NCBI GenBank assembly: GCA_006742785.1
Contig: AP019755.1
Location: forward strand, 1,612,001-1,676,000
Direction: 5' to 3'
Source of the DNA: Nitrosomonas stercoris
Lineage (GTDB): Bacteria > Pseudomonadota > Gammaproteobacteria > Burkholderiales > Nitrosomonadaceae
DNA: 64,000 nt
Below, one piece after another: positions 45,675 through 55,964 of the stretch. A program made the position numbers and the translations under genes. The notes under the pieces are model-generated. The model was given only the letters and a program-made list of their open reading frames with translations, had not been told where the DNA came from and searched no databases. Position 1 is the stretch's first letter, and each line of letters begins with the position of its first letter.

Positions 45675-45933
45675 CTTGCTCAGGGGTCACAAAGTTTTTC
45701 AATATGTTTGTCTCGAGTATTTTTATTTGTTGTTGTGAATCTTTGAGTACATGTTGGCAGTATTGTAACAATTCCACCCCACGTTTGTACGCTGAAAGTG
45801 CTTCCTCCAGAGACATTTTCCCTGTTTCCATGTTAGTTACAATTTGTTCGAGTTCGGCTGTAGCCGTTTCGAAATTCTCGAGAGGCGGCAGCGTTTGCTC
45901 TTGTTTCTTAGTACGAGATGATTTTTTTTCCAT
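45664..45933 (-). CDS. xseB: Exodeoxyribonuclease VII small subunit
   Basis: Small helical subunit that binds several-fold to XseA. The 89 residues contain NFETATAELEQIVTNMETGKMSLEEALSAYKRGVELLQYCQ, the whole diagnostic region, plus a lysine-rich start and a short C-terminal extension that overlaps ispA. It leads the operon with ispA and dxs. Its partner xseA is at 30678-32024, not adjacent, as is usual. Confidence 0.95.
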   Translation of the reverse strand: MEKKSSRTKKQEQTLPPLENFETATAELEQIVTNMETGKMSLEEALSAYKRGVELLQYCQHVLKDSQQQIKILETNILKNFVTPEQDAS

Positions 45934-46181
45934 AAGAAATTAATTGGCTACAACGGATTAAAGATCAATTTCAGCACATGAGTATTGTCATGCTGTTTTT
46001 GATAGATTGGCTTGAGAATTTGTTTGGTTGAAGCAGCAAAAACAAGCTGAATTTATTCCTTCTTTGGTAAATTGATTTGCTGTAACAACAGTATGATGCA
46101 TTCTTATAACGAGCGATGGAAAAAGTTGACCAAAGCAGTATAAAAGTCTAACATACCGCGCTCGTAGTAATTGTCTCATAT

Positions 46182-46257
46182 TCCCCGATAGCTCAGTCGG
46201 TAGAGCGACGGACTGTTAATCCGCAGGTCCCTGGTTCGAGCCCAGGTCGGGGAGCCA
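46182..46257 (+). tRNA. tRNA-Asn (GTT)
   Basis: Complete cloverleaf: acceptor TCCCCGA pairs with TCGGGGA (46247-46253), D-arm GCTCAGTCGGTAGAGC, anticodon GTT at 46215-46217, T-arm GGTTCGAGCCC. Discriminator G and an encoded CCA (46255-46257) follow. Confidence 0.96.
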
Positions 46258-46533
46258 ACAACACAACAACTGCCCTTACGCTTCACATCATTCCTGTTTT
46301 AAAAATAAGAAATCAATACTTTCCTAGTTTTTTTTATGTTCTTCGGCAATAGCAATACGATAGTACTGGGGTACTAGGCTGATTGTGTAAAGAAATTATG
46401 ATGTAGTGCGGTGAGGATATTTCTCTTTCTTTTGTTCAGATATGGTGACTGATACATCTGTATGAGAGAATAGAAGACTGCTTACTCTAGAATGAGTAGT
46501 GATTAGGAAATTCAGGAAGAAAATATAGGAAAA
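46258..46533. other. Spacer between the two convergent tRNA genes
   Basis: About 275 bp between tRNA-Asn (plus) and tRNA-fMet (minus, convergent). It is AT-rich. I found no ORF, no strong hairpin and no attachment-site duplication of either tRNA 3' end, so there is no sign of an integrated element here. Confidence 0.5.
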
Positions 46534-46610
<77 letters not shown>

Positions 46611-46684
46611 ACTGAATCAACTATTTTAAATAAAAAATCATTCTGAGTCAAACGATTGTTATATTGTGCTGAGTGAGATAAAAC

Positions 46685-46721
46685 AAGCAAGATAATTCAC
46701 TCTGAACAAATTATCTTGCTT
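46685..46721 (-). terminator. Probable intrinsic terminator of rne
   Basis: A perfect 13-bp inverted repeat: AAGCAAGATAATT (46685-46697) and AATTATCTTGCTT (46709-46721) with an 11-nt loop, 31 bp past the rne stop. On the rne strand the stem is followed by GTTTTAT, a short T-run. The stem is AT-rich but long. Confidence 0.65.
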
Positions 46722-46752
46722 CAAATATAAGTGTAATACTTATTATTGTATG

Positions 46753-49293
46753 TTAGTTTTTGGTTTCTATTTGTACTAACGGTTCAGAATCTTGCAGATC
46801 TAATTCACTGGAAAGAGTTGATCTGACATGAGGTCTTTTGGCTGGTGTTAAAAATTCATCAGCTGCTTCAGATATTTTATCCGGCGCAGTTTCTATCATC
46901 ACCAATCCGCTCTCAGTAAGATCGGGTGCCTTCATTTCAATATTTTTTGTATCGGGTTGAATGGTGGCCTCGTCAGCTGCGACAGTAACTTCAATATGAT
47001 GGATAGATTCAACTGCTTGAACAGTTGCTACTGGCCGCATCGCATCGGTATTTTCAACAGTTGTCGGAACATGTTGAATCGTGTTTTCTGATAACAACGG
47101 TAAAAATCCTGCAATCTCTTTATCATTTGCTGTTGATGCGGAAGGAGTTACTGATTCAACTGTGTGATCTACTGTAATTTCTTGATCCTGTTTGATTTTA
47201 TCTTGCTCAATCGACTTGTTAGTATCTGTGGGACGTTCTCGCCGGCTACGATGTGGTCCCCGACGACGTGAGCGGCTGGTTTTTTTTGCAGTGCTCATTT
47301 CTTCTGCTGTTACTGTTTCCAAGTGATCCGTTTCTGCCACAGATTTTTGTGATCGGTTTTTTTGATCAGGTTTACGGTGTTTTTTGTTATTGGGTTTCTC
47401 AGTTGAATTTTTGTCGAACTCCTCAGGTGGTAAAGCTTCTGAGGCTGTTTCTATTGTTTTATTTGTTGTTGTAATTTCTGATGTGCTGCTTCTGGTGCGT
47501 CGATTACGTCCTCGATCGCGTCGGCTTTTACTGCGTCCCCCATGAGTAGTAGGTTTGGGGAGGGATTCTTCAGTAGATTGCTCCAACTCTATTTGATTGC
47601 TGACTGTACTGGTAGATTTAAATAGACCAAAAAATTTATCCAAAAATGATAACTGTTCCCGGGGTTTATCTTCTGAAACCGGAGCAGGTTGCTCAGGTTT
47701 GATACCAGTGACGACAGCTTTGGGTTGAATGGCTTTGGGCTCTTGTGAAGTAGATGGAAGTGCGGTCTCTTCCGTAACATTTTCCACCATTTCGTAGCTG
47801 GGCGGTAGTTCTGCTGATTTGATATCTTCGTTCCGCAGCCGAGTAACAGTATAGTTTGGTGTTTCCATATAAATATTAGGAACCAAGATAATACCGACTT
47901 TTAAACGCACTTCCAGCTGATGGATTTCTGAGCGCTTTTCATTGAGTAGGAATGTGGCAACGTCCACCGGCAGTTGCACTTGCAGCAAACTGGTTTGTTC
48001 CTTCATGGCTTCTTCCTGGATGATTCTGAGAATGTGCAGTGCAGAAGAATCGGTTCCCCGAATGTGACCAGTGCCGTGACAACGAGGACACGCAATGTAA
48101 TTACCTTCACCCAAAGAAGGGCGCAATCGTTGACGTGATAGCTCTAATAACCCGAAACGAGAAATTTTGCCGATTTGCACGCGTGCTCGGTCTAGCCGTA
48201 ATGCCTTCAACAAGCTGGTTTCCACTTCTCGCTGATTGCGGGTAACGCTCATATCAATAAAATCGACAACAACCAGTCCACCCAAATCACGTAGTCGCAA
48301 CTGTCGAGCGATTTCATCAGCAGCTTCAAGGTTGGTATTGAGTGCGGTAGTTTCTATATCCGAGCCGCGGATAGCACGTGCTGAATTGACATCGATTGAA
48401 ACTAGCGCCTCAGTGTGATCAATTACAATTGAACCACCTGAAGGAAGCGTCACCTGGCGCGCATAGGCCGTTTCAATTTGGTGTTCAATCTGAAAGCGAG
48501 AAAACAGAGGGATATCGTCTTGGTAGAGCTTCAGTCGATCAACATTTGCTGGCATGACGTTGCTCATAAATTGATAAGCCTGTTCGTATATTTCAGGGTT
48601 ATCAATCAGAATTTCACCAATGGCAGCATGAAAATAATCACGAATAGCTCGGATGACGAGGCTACTTTCCTGATAAATAAGAAAAACACCACTCTCACTG
48701 TTGGCGGCCTCTTCAATTGCACGCCAAAGTTGTGATAGATAATTTAAATCCCACTGCAATTCTTCTTCGGTACGACCAATACCTGCAGTGCGTACGATGA
48801 TGCTCATACCATCAGGTATTTGAAGATGATCGATTACTTCGCGCAACTTTGTTCTTTCGATAGCGCTGATTCGGCGTGAAATGCCTCCTCCTTGTGGATT
48901 GTTGGGCATTAACACAAGGTAGCGTCCGGCGAGTGAAATATAGGTGGTGAGAGCAGCACCTTTGTTACCACGTTCATCCTTGTCAACCTGCACGATGAGC
49001 TCTTGGCCTTCATGCAGCAATTCGCTGACTCGATGATTTTGTTCAGTATCATGGTTACCAAAACAAGAGGGGGCAATTTCCTTGTAGGGCAAAAAGCCAT
49101 GGCGGCCAGCGCCATAATCAACAAAAGCTGCTTCAAGACTCGGCTCGAGACGTGTGACAATCGCTTTGTAAATGTTGCTTTTACGTTGCTCCTTACCCGA
49201 AGTTTCAATATCAATATCGATGAGTTTTTGCCCATCCACAATAGCGACACGCAGCTCTTCGGGCTGAGTCGCATTGAATAACATACGTTTCAT
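46753..49293 (-). CDS. rne: Ribonuclease E
   Basis: Central endoribonuclease of mRNA decay and rRNA/tRNA processing. The 846 residues have the usual layout: [21 protein letters not shown], an S1 RNA-binding domain ([19 protein letters not shown]), and the catalytic domain with [13 protein letters not shown] carrying catalytic aspartates. The zinc link is [12 protein letters not shown]. From about residue 500 the tail is low in complexity, with arginine-rich patches ([31 protein letters not shown]) that should bind RNA, and acidic TE-rich spacers for degradosome partners. The 5' region before the start is about 400 bp, long enough for the leader that usually mediates autoregulation. Confidence 0.96.
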   Translation of the reverse strand: MKRMLFNATQPEELRVAIVDGQKLIDIDIETSGKEQRKSNIYKAIVTRLEPSLEAAFVDYGAGRHGFLPYKEIAPSCFGNHDTEQNHRVSELLHEGQELIVQVDKDERGNKGAALTTYISLAGRYLVLMPNNPQGGGISRRISAIERTKLREVIDHLQIPDGMSIIVRTAGIGRTEEELQWDLNYLSQLWRAIEEAANSESGVFLIYQESSLVIRAIRDYFHAAIGEILIDNPEIYEQAYQFMSNVMPANVDRLKLYQDDIPLFSRFQIEHQIETAYARQVTLPSGGSIVIDHTEALVSIDVNSARAIRGSDIETTALNTNLEAADEIARQLRLRDLGGLVVVDFIDMSVTRNQREVETSLLKALRLDRARVQIGKISRFGLLELSRQRLRPSLGEGNYIACPRCHGTGHIRGTDSSALHILRIIQEEAMKEQTSLLQVQLPVDVATFLLNEKRSEIHQLEVRLKVGIILVPNIYMETPNYTVTRLRNEDIKSAELPPSYEMVENVTEETALPSTSQEPKAIQPKAVVTGIKPEQPAPVSEDKPREQLSFLDKFFGLFKSTSTVSNQIELEQSTEESLPKPTTHGGRSKSRRDRGRNRRTRSSTSEITTTNKTIETASEALPPEEFDKNSTEKPNNKKHRKPDQKNRSQKSVAETDHLETVTAEEMSTAKKTSRSRRRGPHRSRRERPTDTNKSIEQDKIKQDQEITVDHTVESVTPSASTANDKEIAGFLPLLSENTIQHVPTTVENTDAMRPVATVQAVESIHHIEVTVAADEATIQPDTKNIEMKAPDLTESGLVMIETAPDKISEAADEFLTPAKRPHVRSTLSSELDLQDSEPLVQIETKN

Positions 49294-49776
49294 TTAGTAT
49301 CCTCTGCGCTCAATGTATAGTAAATTTTTTGTTCTCGTTCAGTGTGACATATCGATATTTTTACACCAGTTTTCCCTGTTGCCTGCGAGGCATACATAAA
49401 ATGAATGCGGGCTTCAGTCGCTCGTGAAATTGTCTTGTCAATAATTGTTCAATAGCTGCTTAAATATGGTCACCAGATACTCTGGCTGGATTGACCAAGT
49501 TAAAAAGAGTGGCTGATAAAGCCAGTTGCAGATATATCCTGTAAGCTGATATGAGAGCAGAATTTGGGTCTATATATCGAGCGCGTAAATTAATTGTTAT
49601 CACTACTTGTGAGTGTGGTGAGTGATATTAACCAGCCAGAATTTGGTTTCAACAAAATTCTGGATACATAACCTTTTAATGGATTACATAATCGTTTCAT
49701 GACGAAAAAACAGGTTGGTAGGCGTTCAGATTTAAAAAATATCAGCAAAAATAGAGTGCTCGGTAAAGAGAAAATA
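49294..49776. other. Divergent intergenic region between rne and rluC
   Basis: About 480 bp. It should hold the rne leader and both promoters. I could see only short, weak inverted repeats (for example GCCTGCGAGGC near 49381), nothing I could match to the conserved rne hairpin of enterics. A longer rluC start (ATG 49699) would use 78 bp of it. Confidence 0.4.
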
Positions 49777-50763
49777 ATGGCTGGCATTATATCGGAACAT
49801 GTGGCTGTTAAACAGGTTGATGAAACTGCCGAAGGGCAGAGAATTGATAATTTTCTCATAAAACAGTTTAGAAATATACCCAAACGTCATATATACCAAT
49901 TGCTGCGCAGCGGACAAGTACGAGTAAATAGTAAACGTATCAAGGCTAGTTATCGGCTAGTGTTAAATGACAAGGTACGTATTCCACCTGTTACTTACCA
50001 AGCAAAAACAATTTTTCAGCCAAAACCATGCCAAATTGAGCGGTTTGATATTTTGTATCAAGATGATGATTTGTTGGTGATTAACAAACCGGCAGGTATT
50101 GCTGTTCATGGGGGTAGCGGCATCAGCTACGGTGTAATTGAGCAACTGCGAAGACAACACCCCGATTGGCGGTTTCTGGAGTTGGTACATCGTCTTGATC
50201 GAGAAACTTCAGGAGTATTATTACTTGCACGTAAACGGCGTGCCTTGGTGGAATTACATCAACAGATTCGCGAAGGAGCTGTGCAGAAACACTATCAGGT
50301 GTTGGTGCGTGGGAAGTGGAGGAACCAACTACAGAATGTGCGACTACCATTATATAAGTATTTGACAGCAAAAGGTGAACGGCGTGTAGCCATAGCAACT
50401 GCTCAGCGTAACTACGATAAAGTTAAAGTGCAACAGGCGCATACCTTATTTACGTTGCAGCAAACCTGGGATGATTTTAGCTTGTTGGATGCCAAACTAA
50501 TAACAGGACGGACGCATCAAATTCGAGTGCATCTTGGTCATCTTGGTTTTCCGATTGTGGGAGACGATAAATACGGGGATTTTGAATTAAACAAACGGCT
50601 GCTAAAGGGAGATGGTACAGATTTGCTGTTAAAGCGTATGTTTTTGCATGCTTCCACATTTATTTGCAGGCATCCGTTCACAGGTGATACTTTGCGTTTG
50701 GAAGCATCGCTACCTGATGAATTACAGTTTTTCATCAATAAGCTTAATACAGATGCAATTTAA
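49777..50763 (+). CDS. rluC: 23S rRNA pseudouridine synthase RluC
   Basis: Makes pseudouridines in 23S rRNA (positions 955, 2504 and 2580 in E. coli). An S4 RNA-binding domain comes first (GQRIDNFLIKQFRNIPKRHIYQLLRSGQVRVNSKRIK). The catalytic domain follows, with LELVHRLDRETSGVLLLAR (catalytic Asp) and TGRTHQIRVHLGHLGFPIVGDDKYG. I prefer the ATG at 49777 (328 residues), where the family begins and a purine-rich AAAGAGA lies upstream. The frame is open from ATG 49699, which adds 26 unconserved residues. It is divergent from rne, the same pairing as in E. coli. Confidence 0.93.
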   Translation: MAGIISEHVAVKQVDETAEGQRIDNFLIKQFRNIPKRHIYQLLRSGQVRVNSKRIKASYRLVLNDKVRIPPVTYQAKTIFQPKPCQIERFDILYQDDDLLVINKPAGIAVHGGSGISYGVIEQLRRQHPDWRFLELVHRLDRETSGVLLLARKRRALVELHQQIREGAVQKHYQVLVRGKWRNQLQNVRLPLYKYLTAKGERRVAIATAQRNYDKVKVQQAHTLFTLQQTWDDFSLLDAKLITGRTHQIRVHLGHLGFPIVGDDKYGDFELNKRLLKGDGTDLLLKRMFLHASTFICRHPFTGDTLRLEASLPDELQFFINKLNTDAI

Positions 50764-50781
50764 TCAGCTGTTCTCGATTTA

Positions 50782-51477
50782 TTATTGCACGCTTTCATCA
50801 GGCAAACTTGTTTTCTCTGGGGAAATCTGCCCTGATTGCAGTACAGAAATAAGTGCTGGCCAAATGTTATCAAGCATTTTTTCTTGGGCCTGAACGGTAG
50901 GATGAATACCATCTGCTTGAAAGAACTCAGGTTGATCACCAAAGCCTTCCATTAAAAAGGGGGCTAATTGTATCTGCTGATTTTTTGCAAGCTGTGCGTA
51001 GATATCGTGAAACTTTCGAGTATAACTTATGCCATAATTGGGCGGTAGTTGCATACTGATCAGGAATGGGATGGCTTTGTATCGTTTACACGCCAGGATG
51101 ATTGCTTCTAGATTTTCATAAATAGAAGTAATTGAGCGGCCTTGTAAACCATCATTTGCACCGAGCGCAATAATAACAAGATCAGGTTGATTATTTTCAA
51201 GTATCTGCTTAATTCTCTTGCGTCCACCTAAAGTGATTTCTCCACTAATACTAGCGTTTAATATTTTATATTTAGTGGATTGGGGGTGTGATTGCAATTG
51301 CGAACGCAACTGCAATCGTTGTGCCAGCAAATTGACCCAGCCGGATTCTGCTGGTAGCCCATATCCTGCAGATAGACTATCGCCCAGTACTGCAATTTTT
51401 ATAGTGGTATCTGATCGAGCCGAGCTAAATGGATAAATAACTAACAAACATAATATAGCGAACAAGAGTTTTTGCAT
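50782..51477 (-). CDS. tesA: GDSL esterase TesA (thioesterase I/lysophospholipase L1)
   Basis: Exported SGNH-fold esterase that hydrolyses acyl-CoA, lysophospholipids and small esters. The 231 residues start with a signal peptide ([20 protein letters not shown]). The GDSL block is AVLGDSLSAGYGLP with S34 as nucleophile, then SISGEITLGGRKRI, LGANDGLQG and the catalytic DGIHPT near the end. The predicted site is the periplasm. Its ATG shares a CATG with the divergent ybbA start, so each gene begins inside the other's 5' edge. Convergent with rluC. Confidence 0.93.
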   Translation of the reverse strand: MQKLLFAILCLLVIYPFSSARSDTTIKIAVLGDSLSAGYGLPAESGWVNLLAQRLQLRSQLQSHPQSTKYKILNASISGEITLGGRKRIKQILENNQPDLVIIALGANDGLQGRSITSIYENLEAIILACKRYKAIPFLISMQLPPNYGISYTRKFHDIYAQLAKNQQIQLAPFLMEGFGDQPEFFQADGIHPTVQAQEKMLDNIWPALISVLQSGQISPEKTSLPDESVQ

Positions 51478-52201
51478 GGCCGAAAAATTAACTGTTGAAC
51501 AATCGAATGCTGCTATTAGCAGTGATCAACCTATCATACAAGCTTGTGATTTAACCAGGGAAGTGAATATCGGGGAAGATAAGCTGGTTATTTTACAAGA
51601 TATCAACCTACGCATCAGAGCAGGGGAATCAGCAGCTATTGTGGGTACTTCTGGTTCAGGAAAATCAACCTTGCTTGGTTTGCTGGCTGGCTTGGATGTG
51701 CCCACGCGTGGTTCGGTTTTTCTGGATGGTGAAGATATTTTTAAGTTGAATGAAGATGAGCGAGCACAGTTACGTGGCAGATTACTAGGTTTTATGTTTC
51801 AGTCTTTCCAATTATTGCCCTCATTGACAGCGCTTGAAAACGTCATGTTGCCATTGGAGTTATTAGCTGTGGGTAACGCTCGTGCTATTGCTTATGACTG
51901 GTTGGAGCGAGTAGGACTGAAAAAAAGAGTTAAACATTACCCTAGACTACTCTCAGGTGGAGAACAGCAGCGTGTAGCCATTGCACGCGCTTTTGTGACA
52001 CATCCCAAAATGTTGTTTGCGGATGAACCAACTGGCAATCTGGATATGATAACAGGGGCTCAGATTATCGATTTAATGTTCCAAATCAATCAGGAACAAG
52101 GCACCACACTTGTTTTGGTGACACATGACAAAAATCTCTCGGCGCGCTGTTCACATATCATTGAATTGGTTGCCGGTCGTATTGTTAGTGAAAAGGCATA
52201 A
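51476..52201 (+). CDS. ybbA: YbbA-type ABC exporter ATPase
   Basis: ATPase of a MacB/LolD-type transporter, 241 residues. It has Walker [19 protein letters not shown], the LolD-like [22 protein letters not shown], signature [15 protein letters not shown], Walker [13 protein letters not shown] and VTHD. Together with the large permease downstream (60 bp) and tesA upstream it forms the same tesA/ybbA/ybbP group as in E. coli. The substrate is not known. Its start overlaps the tesA start on the other strand. Confidence 0.93.
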   Translation: MAEKLTVEQSNAAISSDQPIIQACDLTREVNIGEDKLVILQDINLRIRAGESAAIVGTSGSGKSTLLGLLAGLDVPTRGSVFLDGEDIFKLNEDERAQLRGRLLGFMFQSFQLLPSLTALENVMLPLELLAVGNARAIAYDWLERVGLKKRVKHYPRLLSGGEQQRVAIARAFVTHPKMLFADEPTGNLDMITGAQIIDLMFQINQEQGTTLVLVTHDKNLSARCSHIIELVAGRIVSEKA

Positions 52202-52261
52202 TAGTAATGTGTTGTTTTAGTAACTAATTGCCATTCGCTAGGCGTTTAAGGTGCTCTTGAA

Positions 52262-54778
52262 ATGAATATAGCCAAGCTTTCTCTACGTATACTGTTGCGT
52301 GATTGGCGCGCAGGTGAATTATTTATTCTGACACTTGCGCTTATTATCGCTGTGAGCAGTGTCGCGACGGTCAGTTTTTTTTCTGATCGAGTACAAAGAG
52401 CATTAGTATTGGAAAGCAACCAATTATTAGGTGGAGATTTGTTGATCACGTCAGACAAGCCTCTCTTGCCATCCTACACAGAATATGCACATCAAATTGG
52501 ACTCAATACCGCTCATTTAACCAGATTTCCTAGCATGATCAGTGCGGGTGACAACAGTATCCTGACCAGTATCAAGGTAGCTTCCCCTGGTTATCCGCTA
52601 CGTGGTGAGTTGAAGTTGACACAGCCTGGCACAGCTGAAAATCCTGCTCCGGTGGTTAGGGTGGCTCATGATATTCCCCAGCCTGGCACAGTGTGGGTCG
52701 ATGAAAAAGTGATTAATGCGCTGGGTGTGACAATCGGCGACAAAATTGAGGTGGGAGCCTCTGAGATGACAATTGCATCTCAGGTGGAAAGTGAGCCGGA
52801 TCACTCAGTTGGTTTTGTCAGTATGAATCCCAGGTTATTGATGCATGAACAGGATTTGGCAGGAACTGGGCTAATTCGGCCAGGTAGTCGAATCAACTAT
52901 CAGCTGTTGGTTGCAGGTGAACAAAAACAGGTTGAAGAATTTGGACGCTGGATCAAGGATAAATTGTCTCCAAGTGAACGCGTGATTGGCATTCAAGAAG
53001 CACGCCCGGAAATTCGTTCTGCACTGGATCGCGCTGGTAAATTTTTGAATTTAGCCGCTCTGGCCAGTGTCGTGGTCGCAGCTGCAGCTATTGCTTTGGC
53101 CATACGACGTTTTATTCAGCGTCATTTGGATGGTTGTGCAGTGATGCGCTGCTTAAGTGCAACTGAGTCGGATTTGTTACGTCTGTATTCGTATTATTTC
53201 ATCATGCTGGGGTTAATCGCCAGTTTGTTTGGATGTGTATTGGCCTTGTTTGCTCAGGAATTTTTGTCTTATTGGCTGGAAAAACTGATGGCTATTACGT
53301 TGCCACCCTCCGGTATTTTACCTGCTGTCCAGGGAGTATTCACCGGTATGGTATTGCTGCTCGGATTTGCTTTGCCACCTTTACTGAACTTGCGACAAGT
53401 GCCTGCGTTACGCGTGATTCGGCGTGATCTTGAATTGGCTAATGCGCATAGTTTGATCGGTTATGGTTTTGGAATAGCCATTTTAGCAATCTTATTCGTG
53501 TGGAGAGCGGGTTCATTTGAACTGGGAATAATGGTTATGCTGGGTTTTTTGCTAGCCATTGTTCTGTTTGGCTTTTGTGGCTGGCTGTTGATCAAATTAT
53601 TGCTGTTGACACGTTCGCCGGGCTCAAATGCATGGAATTATGGATTAGCCAATATTCGCAGACGTGCGTTACCCAGCTTGATACAGGCAACTGCGTTGGG
53701 GTTAGGGTTGATGGCTTTGCTTACGCTGACTTTAACGCGCAATGATTTATTGCAGGATTGGCAAGCCCTTTTGCCGGAGAATACGCCAAATCAGTTCCTG
53801 GTTAATGTGCATTTGGATCAACAAGAACAATTGATGGCTTTTCTTGATGAACATGCCATTGCGCGCCCAGATATTTTTCCCATGGTGCGTGCTCGCCTAC
53901 TGGAAGTTAATGATCACCCGATAAATTTGGATGATTATTCGGATCCGCGTGCCAAACAATTAATTAATCGGGAATTTAATTTATCTTGGGCGGATACATT
54001 GCAGCCAGATAATGAGATTGTTGCGGGTCATTGGTGGCGTGCAGAAGCAGAAGCAGATGCAGATGCTACTGAGCATGAATTATCACTAGAACAAGGGTTT
54101 GCAGAAACGGTGGATCTTAAATTAGGAGATCGTCTGAAATTTTACACAGGGGGAGGGGATTTCACCGCAACCGTTACCAGCTTGCGCACGGTTGATTGGG
54201 ATACATTTAATGTCAACTTTTTTGCGGTGGTACGTCCGGGTGTGCTAGATAATTATCCAGCCAACTATGTAACCAGTTTTTATTTGCCACCTGATAAAGC
54301 GCATGTCATGCAGGAATTAACACGCATGTTTCCCAATTTTCTGATTATAGATGTCGCCAGCGTGATCGAGCGTGTACAAAGCATGGTTGAGCAGGTAACG
54401 CATGCCATTGAATTCGTATTTTTATTTACATTATTAGCAGGCTTTGCAGTGTTGTATGCAGCCATTGCCTCAACGCAAGATGAGCGGATTTATGAAACGG
54501 CTATCTTTCGCACACTGGGAGCGAAAAAACAGCGATTAATGTGGGCCTGGGCAGTAGAGTTTGCAGTGCTAGGTGCTTTGGCGGGTTGTTTTGCAGCAGC
54601 TGGCGCGAGTGTACTAGGTTATTTGATCGGTAAATATGCACTGCATATCAATTATGCACCCAGTCTTTGGATTGGGGTGGTCAGTATCTTGATAAGCGTT
54701 GTGGGCGTGACATTATTCGGTTTGGTTGGAACGCGATCAACCTTGTCACAAACACCTTTACAGGTATTGAGAAAATAG
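52262..54778 (+). CDS. ybbP: YbbP-type FtsX-like ABC permease
   Basis: Large inner-membrane permease of the FtsX/MacB-like type, 838 residues, with the N-terminal helix ELFILTLALIIAVSSVATVSFFSDRVQRAL. Large periplasmic domains precede a helix cluster near residues 260-470 and another four-helix FtsX unit at the end (ERIYETAIFRTLGAKKQRLMWAWAVEFAVLGALAG). An acidic repeat AEAEADADATE lies in a periplasmic loop. It partners with YbbA. It ends 6 bp before the mrpG stop (convergent). Substrate unknown; a role in envelope lipid or protein handling is inferred from tesA linkage. Confidence 0.93.
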   Translation: MNIAKLSLRILLRDWRAGELFILTLALIIAVSSVATVSFFSDRVQRALVLESNQLLGGDLLITSDKPLLPSYTEYAHQIGLNTAHLTRFPSMISAGDNSILTSIKVASPGYPLRGELKLTQPGTAENPAPVVRVAHDIPQPGTVWVDEKVINALGVTIGDKIEVGASEMTIASQVESEPDHSVGFVSMNPRLLMHEQDLAGTGLIRPGSRINYQLLVAGEQKQVEEFGRWIKDKLSPSERVIGIQEARPEIRSALDRAGKFLNLAALASVVVAAAAIALAIRRFIQRHLDGCAVMRCLSATESDLLRLYSYYFIMLGLIASLFGCVLALFAQEFLSYWLEKLMAITLPPSGILPAVQGVFTGMVLLLGFALPPLLNLRQVPALRVIRRDLELANAHSLIGYGFGIAILAILFVWRAGSFELGIMVMLGFLLAIVLFGFCGWLLIKLLLLTRSPGSNAWNYGLANIRRRALPSLIQATALGLGLMALLTLTLTRNDLLQDWQALLPENTPNQFLVNVHLDQQEQLMAFLDEHAIARPDIFPMVRARLLEVNDHPINLDDYSDPRAKQLINREFNLSWADTLQPDNEIVAGHWWRAEAEADADATEHELSLEQGFAETVDLKLGDRLKFYTGGGDFTATVTSLRTVDWDTFNVNFFAVVRPGVLDNYPANYVTSFYLPPDKAHVMQELTRMFPNFLIIDVASVIERVQSMVEQVTHAIEFVFLFTLLAGFAVLYAAIASTQDERIYETAIFRTLGAKKQRLMWAWAVEFAVLGALAGCFAAAGASVLGYLIGKYALHINYAPSLWIGVVSILISVVGVTLFGLVGTRSTLSQTPLQVLRK

Positions 54779-54784
54779 TATGCG

Positions 54785-55204
54785 TTAGGTATCCGCTGCT
54801 TTTTTTGAATCTGCTGTGAGCTGTGTTTCAGCGGATTGAGTTGTCGTCGTGTTAGCGGGTAATTTTAAAGAGGGAACTTCCGGGTTATTAGCAGCTCGGT
54901 CGCGATAGAGTGCCGCACGACTTAGCAGAATCAGTGCGACTGGCGCGATGAAAATAATGAACGCTCCAATCAAAAACGGGTGTAACACAAGCTCTGATTC
55001 CGTTATGCTGAAATAAACAATTGATGCAATAACAATGGCTGCTGTTCCCCAACTTGTTCCCAAAGTAGAAGTGTGGATGCGATCGTAAAAGCTGCGTAAA
55101 TGGTACAGTCCGAAAGAGCCAATGAGTGTCAGGATAGCACCAATAATCAAAAAGGCCGCAATCAGCAATGTGGCCCAGAGAGGCAAGTTGGTCACTTGAT
55201 TCAT
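54785..55204 (-). CDS. mrpG: Mrp cation/proton antiporter subunit G
   Basis: Small membrane subunit of the multi-protein Na+(K+)/H+ antiporter, 139 residues. It has three helices with IIGAILTLIGSFGLYHLRSFYDRIHTSTLGTSWGTAAIV, the family hallmark, and a hydrophilic tail (PANTTTTQSAETQ...). It is last in the order A-C-D-E-F-G and overlaps mrpF by 4 bp. Confidence 0.93.
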   Translation of the reverse strand: MNQVTNLPLWATLLIAAFLIIGAILTLIGSFGLYHLRSFYDRIHTSTLGTSWGTAAIVIASIVYFSITESELVLHPFLIGAFIIFIAPVALILLSRAALYRDRAANNPEVPSLKLPANTTTTQSAETQLTADSKKAADT

Positions 55205-55482
55205 TCGATTACCTCCCCACGCATCAAAAATTTGGCGAGTGCGACGGTAGAAACAAATCCCAATGCCCCGATAATCAGCGCGATTTCAAAATAAAGCACA
55301 TTGCTAGTGCGTAGACCAAAAACAAGCATCAGCAGCATTGCATTGCTATACAGTGTATCGAGTCCTAGTATGCGATCTTGTGCGTGGGGGCCGCGTAACA
55401 TGGGGATGGTTGCAAATATCATAGCAATAACTAGTATAATTTGTGCCACTGTGATTGCACCTAACAATATGGTCGTACTCAT
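55201..55482 (-). CDS. mrpF: Mrp cation/proton antiporter subunit F
   Basis: A 93-residue three-helix subunit with RGPHAQDRILGLDTLYSNAMLLMLVFGL, the conserved loop containing the D of GLDTL. It overlaps mrpE and mrpG by 4 bp on either side. Essential for the assembled antiporter in studied systems. Confidence 0.93.
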   Translation of the reverse strand: MSTTILLGAITVAQIILVIAMIFATIPMLRGPHAQDRILGLDTLYSNAMLLMLVFGLRTSNVLYFEIALIIGALGFVSTVALAKFLMRGEVIE

Positions 55483-55964
55483 TCAAATATTTCTCGCAAC
55501 AAATATTCATAGCGGTTTTTGATCAGACTGAGCCAGCCTGCTTCATCAACCAGATCAAAAATATGTAACAGTAAAACGTTATGGCTCGAGTTATAGTCAA
55601 TCCACGCAGTACCAGGAGTGCTGGTAATAATAATGGCTAAACAAGCCAATCCAATAGGGTCACGTAATTCCAGTGGAATAGTCATGAATCTGGAGCGCCC
55701 TACTCGTTTCCCACCGTGCAAAATAATAATAGCCACCGCGATATTGGAACGCACGATGTCATAAAACACGATAGCAAATAGTTTGGGAAGTAGGTACCAA
55801 CGTCGAAAGCGTGGTCGTGCTGGTTTTAAGGCAACCAATCCCCAACTGGCCACGAACGCAATGGGCATGCTGAGTAAAAATTGTCCGAGTGAAAAACTAG
55901 TTAGCAATAACCAAGTGATCACCAGGGAGAGTATGAGGAGCGGATAAGGAAATAATTTGCTCAT
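55479..55964 (-). CDS. mrpE: Mrp cation/proton antiporter subunit E
   Basis: A 161-residue membrane subunit. Two N-terminal helices are followed by the conserved cytoplasmic domain with LACLAIIITSTPGTAWIDYNSSHNVLLLHIFDL (the TPGT motif is diagnostic). It overlaps mrpD and mrpF by 4 bp. Confidence 0.93.
   Translation of the reverse strand: MSKLFPYPLLILSLVITWLLLTSFSLGQFLLSMPIAFVASWGLVALKPARPRFRRWYLLPKLFAIVFYDIVRSNIAVAIIILHGGKRVGRSRFMTIPLELRDPIGLACLAIIITSTPGTAWIDYNSSHNVLLLHIFDLVDEAGWLSLIKNRYEYLLREIFE

Noticed and set aside
54040..54080. Short GCAGAA/GCAGAT repeat inside ybbP
   Set aside because: In-frame acidic repeat (AEAEADADA) in a periplasmic loop; too short to be a separate element.
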